Source of the DNA: Phycisphaerae bacterium
GTDB lineage: Bacteria; Planctomycetota; Phycisphaerae; Sedimentisphaerales; SG8-4
Assembly (NCBI GenBank): GCA_030603035.1
Contig: JAUVYQ010000123.1
Coordinates: forward strand, 1 to 7,863
Direction of reading: 5' to 3'
Length of the DNA: 7,863 bases
Shown: piece after piece, positions 4,812-7,863 of the stretch
Numbering within the stretch: the first letter of the stretch is position 1
Layout: every line of letters starts with the position of its first letter
Translations under genes and position numbers: made by a program
Notes under the pieces: generated by a model
Told to the model about the DNA's origin: nothing
What the model saw: the letters and a program-made list of their open reading frames with translations, nothing else
The model's database searches: none

Positions 4812-5267
4812 TCAATAATCAATGTATTCGGGTGCATTTTTGATGTGTATTTTCCTCGCGGTTTCGCCGGCGTGGAAAAGCTCTATCCGAATGTAATCTA
4901 TGGCCCCCAGCGCTGATTCGATTTTATCAGCCCACTCAATCAGAACCACCGACTGCGGATAGCAAAAATCGTCAAAGCCAAGCATCTCAAACTCGGCAAT
5001 CGAATTTAGCCGATAGGCATCTATATGGTAAATATCCAACCGGCTGGCGCCCCCTGTATACTCATTGACAATAACGAACGTGGGACTGTTGACCCGCCTC
5101 TGGTCTATCGTCCCCGCCCCGGCTGCAATCCCTTTAATCAGATGCGTCTTGCCGCTACCCAATGCCCCACAAACAGCTATAACCTCTCCGCCTTTTAATT
5201 GTGAGCCGATTTTTCGACCGAGCTCTATGGTCTCCTCCGGCGAATTCGAAATAGTATTAAAATCCAT
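4812..5267 (-). CDS. tsaE: TsaE, ATPase of tRNA t6A modification
   Basis: About 151 residues, the usual size for TsaE (YjeE). TsaE is a cytoplasmic P-loop ATPase that works with TsaB and TsaD to add threonylcarbamoyl to A37 of ANN-decoding tRNAs. From ATG 5267: Walker A GALGSGKT (34-41), the switch-like VNSPTFVIVNEY (59-70), the family motif HIDAYRL (81-87) and IEWADKI (110-116), all in the expected order. The start is uncertain: ATG 5267 has GAGG immediately before it, while in-frame TTG 5273 has GGGGGA seven bases upstream. No tsaB, tsaD or alr neighbour is visible. It begins about 25 bases after the stop of the truncated lyase on the same strand. Confidence 0.95.
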   Translation of the reverse strand: MDFNTISNSPEETIELGRKIGSQLKGGEVIAVCGALGSGKTHLIKGIAAGAGTIDQRRVNSPTFVIVNEYTGGASRLDIYHIDAYRLNSIAEFEMLGFDDFCYPQSVVLIEWADKIESALGAIDYIRIELFHAGETARKIHIKNAPEYIDY

Positions 5268-5292
5268 CCTCAATAATCAATCCCCCGGACGG

Positions 5293-5799
5293 TCATTTCC
5301 CCAATTGAGCGGGATAGTAATAGCCCATCGTCTGAGCGACGACGCCCAGACGGTATTGATGGTCCTGCATAAGACATAGTCGCCGGTCGGAAGTGAGAAC
5401 GGTGGTGCTGTAAATGCGAAGCTCTCCCTTTAAGCTGGTAATCACTTCTTCCCGGTAATCACCTAAGCAATCCACTACCACGATGACCCGGCCTTTAATA
5501 GGCTGTATCGCTTTTCCGCCCCAATCGCGAATCGCTCCGGAGAGGACCACTTCTTTTTGTGGGTCCGCATCCCACCAGACCGGACGTGGGCTTAAGTTTC
5601 CCTTTTCCCGAAACTCAATCAACCGCCCTTTCGCACTATAAAGCCATCGCTTTTTCAAATCCCGCTCGCCGGCATAGACCTCCATACCCGGCGAGTCTGC
5701 GAGGATGTCACCGGCCATTCCCTGGGCGTGAATATGGCGGGTAGGCTCTTTGTGGGCCCAGAGCTTGCGCCCCGTCTTGCCGTCCATCACGCAAATCAT
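5293..5799 (-). pseudogene. 5'-truncated rhamnogalacturonan lyase-like gene (PL11-type C-terminus)
   Basis: 168 codons from ATG 5799. The sequence starts inside a beta-propeller-like region (ICVMDGKTGRKLW at 2-14, then HIHAQGMAGDIL at 22-33, PRPVWWDADPQKE at 71-83) and ends with GDYREEVIT (113-121), ELRIYSTT (126-133) and LMQDHQYRLG (143-152). This order matches the C-terminal part of family PL11 rhamnogalacturonan lyases, secreted enzymes of about 600 residues that cut the backbone of pectin rhamnogalacturonan I by beta-elimination. About two thirds of the protein, including any signal peptide, is missing. In frame, a TAG lies four codons before the ATG, and the DNA upstream is AT-rich without related sequence. 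The C-terminal codons look intact with no internal stops, which suggests a recent loss. It is probably non-functional. Confidence 0.7.
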
Positions 5800-6073
5800 C
5801 CAGACAATTTGCTATCGCACTGCCCCTTTCTTCAGCAAACACTGACGAGTAACAGTATTTGTCTTTTGTCGTTGCATTGTTCTGTCTTTCTTTATAATAT
5901 CATCCGACATTTCTTAACACTTATCAAATTAACAACTCATTATACACTGTGCAATCAGAATTCGGCATCGGCCATCTCTATGCACATACAGACCAGAACT
6001 GAGGAAATAATCATTTTGTGCATTCTTTTGGTCATACTGTAATCCAGCCGGTGGTTTCTCATATATCTAATTC
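5800..6073. other. AT-rich spacer after the oxidoreductase
   Basis: This stretch shows no ORF with recognisable domains and no strong hairpin. It marks the break between the GC-rich oxidoreductase and the truncated lyase, and may be the site of a past rearrangement. Confidence 0.5.
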
Positions 6074-7429
6074 CTACAACCCTGCTACCGTCCAGCCGGG
6101 GCGGTAGCGGCGGCGGATGTATTGCCTGGCTTCCGGGAGATTCGTGATCTTCATTTGCTCGGCGTCCCAAGCCAACTCCCTGTCGGGACAACGCAGGGCA
6201 ACCGTGCCCAGCAGGATAACCTCGGTTAACGCACCGGCGTAATCGAATCCGGCGACCGTTTTGGCCTTGTGTCGGCAGGCGTCGACCCAGTGGTGGTAAT
6301 GGTTCCGCGGGGCGATCTTGGGGCGCGAGTAGTTTTTGAACCTGCTGGCCGGGAATAGCTGCGGTCCGGCAACGTGCGGCAGCAACAGCGCGCCGGCCTT
6401 GCCGAGCAGCAGCGATCCCTGCTTGGGAAACTCGTGATCGTCAATGTGCTGCCGCAGGTGATCGGGAGGATACTTGCCCCCGTCCGACCAGATCAGCTCG
6501 ATCGTCGTGCCGGCCGTCAGCTTATTGCCGGCAAAGGTGTAGTGAACCATCTGCCACTTCGGCCAGGTTTCCGTCCGGCGCGAAGGCGTGTCTCGCCACG
6601 CAGGCTCGACTTGGGCGCGGATACGCACGGGCGAGCCCAGTTTGAGGGCAAAATACGGCGTGTCGACAATGTGGCAACCCATGTCACCCAGCCACCCTAC
6701 GCCGAAGTCCTGCCATCCTCGCCACCATGTGGGATGATACACGCCGTGCTTGTACGGACGTAGGGGCGCTACGCCCAGCCATGCATCCCAATCCAGCGTG
6801 GCTGGCACGAGGTCCTCCCCGGTCGGCCGGGGGCCGGCGGGGCGGTAGTTCCCGGCTGGCTTGTTGGACCATGCGTAGATCCGCTTGATCTTACCGATTG
6901 CCCCGTCTCGAATCATCTTCACGGCCATACGATAGCCAATACTTGCATTCGCCTGAATACCCATCTGTGTGACCACATCGGCCTTGGCCGCGGCCGCGGC
7001 TATCCGTCGAGCCTCATGAACGTCGTGCGTCAGTGGCTTCTGACAATACACATGTTTGCCCTGATTGATGGCCGTCATCGTGATCGTCGCATGCATGTGG
7101 TCGGGCGTGGAGACACTGACAGAATCGATCTTGTCGCCTTCCTTCTCCAGGAGTTCGCGCCAGTCTTGATAGCGACGGGCATTGGGGAATCTCTTCGCCG
7201 CCGCAGCCATGCGTGCCGTATCGACGTCGCATATCGCTGCGATTTCAACATCGGGGTGTGTACCAATCTGTTGTACATCCACCCATCCCATGCCGCCGAC
7301 CCCGATCGCCCCGTGCCGGACCCTCCCGTTTTGCGACTTAGCTAAAACAATTTCCGGGAGGGCAACAGCGCCTAACCCTGCGCTAAAGCTACGTTTCAGA
7401 AACTCACGGCGATTAGTTAGCAGACTCAT
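6074..7429 (-). CDS. Tat-exported Gfo/Idh/MocA family oxidoreductase
   Basis: 451 residues from ATG 7429, with GGAAGGAAGGAG ending nine bases upstream. The N-terminus has a twin-arginine motif NRREFLKR (6-13) and a short hydrophobic stretch to about 28, so it is probably exported to the periplasm by Tat. The Rossmann fold follows with GVGGMG (43-48), CDVD (68-71), STPDHMH (107-113) and YCQKPL (128-133), where Gln replaces the Glu of the common EKP motif. The C-terminal domain contains GDMGCHIVD (248-256), with the conserved Asp and His of the catalytic region. The family uses NAD(P) to oxidise or reduce sugars and related polyols; the substrate cannot be told. Planctomycetes carry many Tat-type paralogues. 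By eye the gene is far richer in G+C than its flanks. Confidence 0.93.
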   Translation of the reverse strand: MSLLTNRREFLKRSFSAGLGAVALPEIVLAKSQNGRVRHGAIGVGGMGWVDVQQIGTHPDVEIAAICDVDTARMAAAAKRFPNARRYQDWRELLEKEGDKIDSVSVSTPDHMHATITMTAINQGKHVYCQKPLTHDVHEARRIAAAAAKADVVTQMGIQANASIGYRMAVKMIRDGAIGKIKRIYAWSNKPAGNYRPAGPRPTGEDLVPATLDWDAWLGVAPLRPYKHGVYHPTWWRGWQDFGVGWLGDMGCHIVDTPYFALKLGSPVRIRAQVEPAWRDTPSRRTETWPKWQMVHYTFAGNKLTAGTTIELIWSDGGKYPPDHLRQHIDDHEFPKQGSLLLGKAGALLLPHVAGPQLFPASRFKNYSRPKIAPRNHYHHWVDACRHKAKTVAGFDYAGALTEVILLGTVALRCPDRELAWDAEQMKITNLPEARQYIRRRYRPGWTVAGL

Positions 7430-7485
7430 AACGTGATTCTCCTTCCTTCCGAGAGAAATTATGGTAACCGTTCACGGGTATTTTT

Positions 7486-7514
7486 ATATTATCGGGCAAC
7501 GCACCCAACATCAA
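7486..7514 (-). promoter_or_regulatory. Candidate promoter of the oxidoreductase gene
   Basis: On the minus strand TTGATG (7514-7509) and TAATAT (7491-7486) are separated by exactly 17 bases, each matching 4 of 6 consensus positions. The -35-like element falls inside the first copy of a 14-bp direct repeat. Transcription would begin roughly 50 bases before ATG 7429. Confidence 0.35.
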
Positions 7515-7530
7515 ATACCCAACATCTAAT
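7503..7530. repeat. Two tandem 14-bp repeats (2 x 7 period)
   Basis: ACCCAACATCAAAT (7503-7516) is followed directly by ACCCAACATCTAAT (7517-7530), identical at 13 of 14 positions. The length is twice seven, as in the heptamer arrays of the pseudopilin genes. Confidence 0.75.
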
Positions 7531-7566
7531 CTTTCAATTCACCTTATAACTAACACACCTCAAGTG

Positions 7567-7863
7567 GTAAGTCAAGTAGAAAAATATTTTTTTAAATTTT
7601 TTTTCAAGCAGTGGGCCTCGTTCGCTCGATAATATCCATAGTAAATGATTTGAGGGCAAAAATTGACCTCTAAACGAGAACAATTCTATAAGCGACGCAT
7701 TGCTGAACTTGAGGCTCAATTGAGACAACGTGATGAGCGAATCGCTGCGTTGGAAAAGCAAGTTGCTGAACTTACTGAACAAGTAACAAGACTTACCGAC
7801 CAGATAGCTAAACTCTCCAAGAATTCCTCGAACTCTTCCAAACCACCATCCTCTGATATTGTT
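7567..7863 (+). mobile_element. Left part of an IS66-family insertion sequence
   Basis: The transposase gene at 7663 shows that an IS66-family element begins here and continues past the right edge. Upstream of it lie GTAAGTCAAG (7567-7576) and a long A/T tract. IS66 ends often begin GTAAG, so 7567 is offered as the left tip, but the right end needed to confirm an inverted repeat is outside the window. Confidence 0.5.
7663..7863 (+). CDS. IS66-family transposase, N-terminal part
   Basis: 67 codons from TTG 7663, open at the right window edge. GAGGG lies six bases before the TTG, and a TGA stop in frame just upstream (7651-7653) leaves no other start. After a basic start (SKREQFYKRR) comes a heptad-like coiled coil (about 13-51, with LEAQL, LEKQV, LTEQV, LTDQI), then LSKNSSNSSKPPSSD (51-65). 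The last motif is the hallmark of the N-terminus of IS66 TnpC transposases, where the leucine-zipper-like segment is thought to mediate multimer formation. The catalytic DDE domain is beyond the window, so whether the element is intact is unknown. It is the only plus-strand gene and divergent to the oxidoreductase. Confidence 0.9.
   Translation, partial: MTSKREQFYKRRIAELEAQLRQRDERIAALEKQVAELTEQVTRLTDQIAKLSKNSSNSSKPPSSDIV

Noticed and set aside
4534..4815. 93-codon minus-strand frame between tsaE and the pseudopilin cluster
   Set aside because: It begins inside the CATTCTGAGC repeat, overlaps the end of tsaE, has no ribosome site and shows no recognisable domain.
5955..6191. 78-codon minus-strand ORF overlapping the end of the oxidoreductase
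   Set aside because: It is a shadow over the 3' end of a well-supported gene, with no ribosome site or domain.
7534..7782. 82-codon minus-strand ORF at the right end
   Set aside because: It is antisense to the IS66 transposase start and rich in Phe/Lys from the A/T tract.

Overview
The window looks like a chromosomal segment of a planctomycete-type bacterium, perhaps Phycisphaerae-like. This is inferred from a large set of prepilin-type genes, a Tat-exported Gfo/Idh/MocA oxidoreductase, a fragment of a PL11-like pectin-backbone lyase, an IS66 transposase and heptanucleotide tandem repeats at gene starts. Nothing in the window fixes the taxonomy.

Layout. Every recognisable gene except the transposase is on the minus strand, so it reads from right to left. 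At the right edge (7663 to the end) is the 5' part of an IS66-family transposase on the plus strand. Next come a Gfo/Idh/MocA oxidoreductase (6074-7429), clearly richer in G+C than the rest; an AT-rich spacer (5800-6073); a 5'-truncated rhamnogalacturonan-lyase-like remnant (5293-5799); and tsaE for the t6A tRNA modification (4812-5267). A spacer of about 375 bases follows with a mosaic repeat and a candidate promoter.

The rest is a pseudopilin cluster. In transcription order it holds a 29-residue mini-prepilin missing from long-ORF calls (4346-4435), a canonical GspG-like pseudopilin (3797-4285), a perfect 10-bp hairpin with a short T-run, a second divergent GspG-like paralogue (3235-3645), GspI/PilV-like (2616-3053), GspJ/PilW-like (2032-2595), PilX/GspK-like (864-2030), a doubtful small ORF (469-654), and a GspH/FimT-like gene cut off by the window edge (1-436). 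Together they would supply the major and minor subunits of a type II secretion pseudopilus or type IV pilus-like fibre in the inner membrane and periplasm. No ATPase, secretin or prepilin peptidase is in view.

The most unusual points are: (1) three consecutive pseudopilin genes start in three different heptamer tandem arrays, which encode much of the leader that prepilin peptidase removes; (2) the 29-codon mini-prepilin has one of the best ribosome binding sites in the window and consists of little more than leader plus N-terminal helix; (3) Arg and Ser occupy the normally Gly -1 cleavage position in two pseudopilins; (4) an EF-hand-like loop lies in the GspJ-like protein; (5) a terminator-like hairpin lies between the two GspG paralogues.
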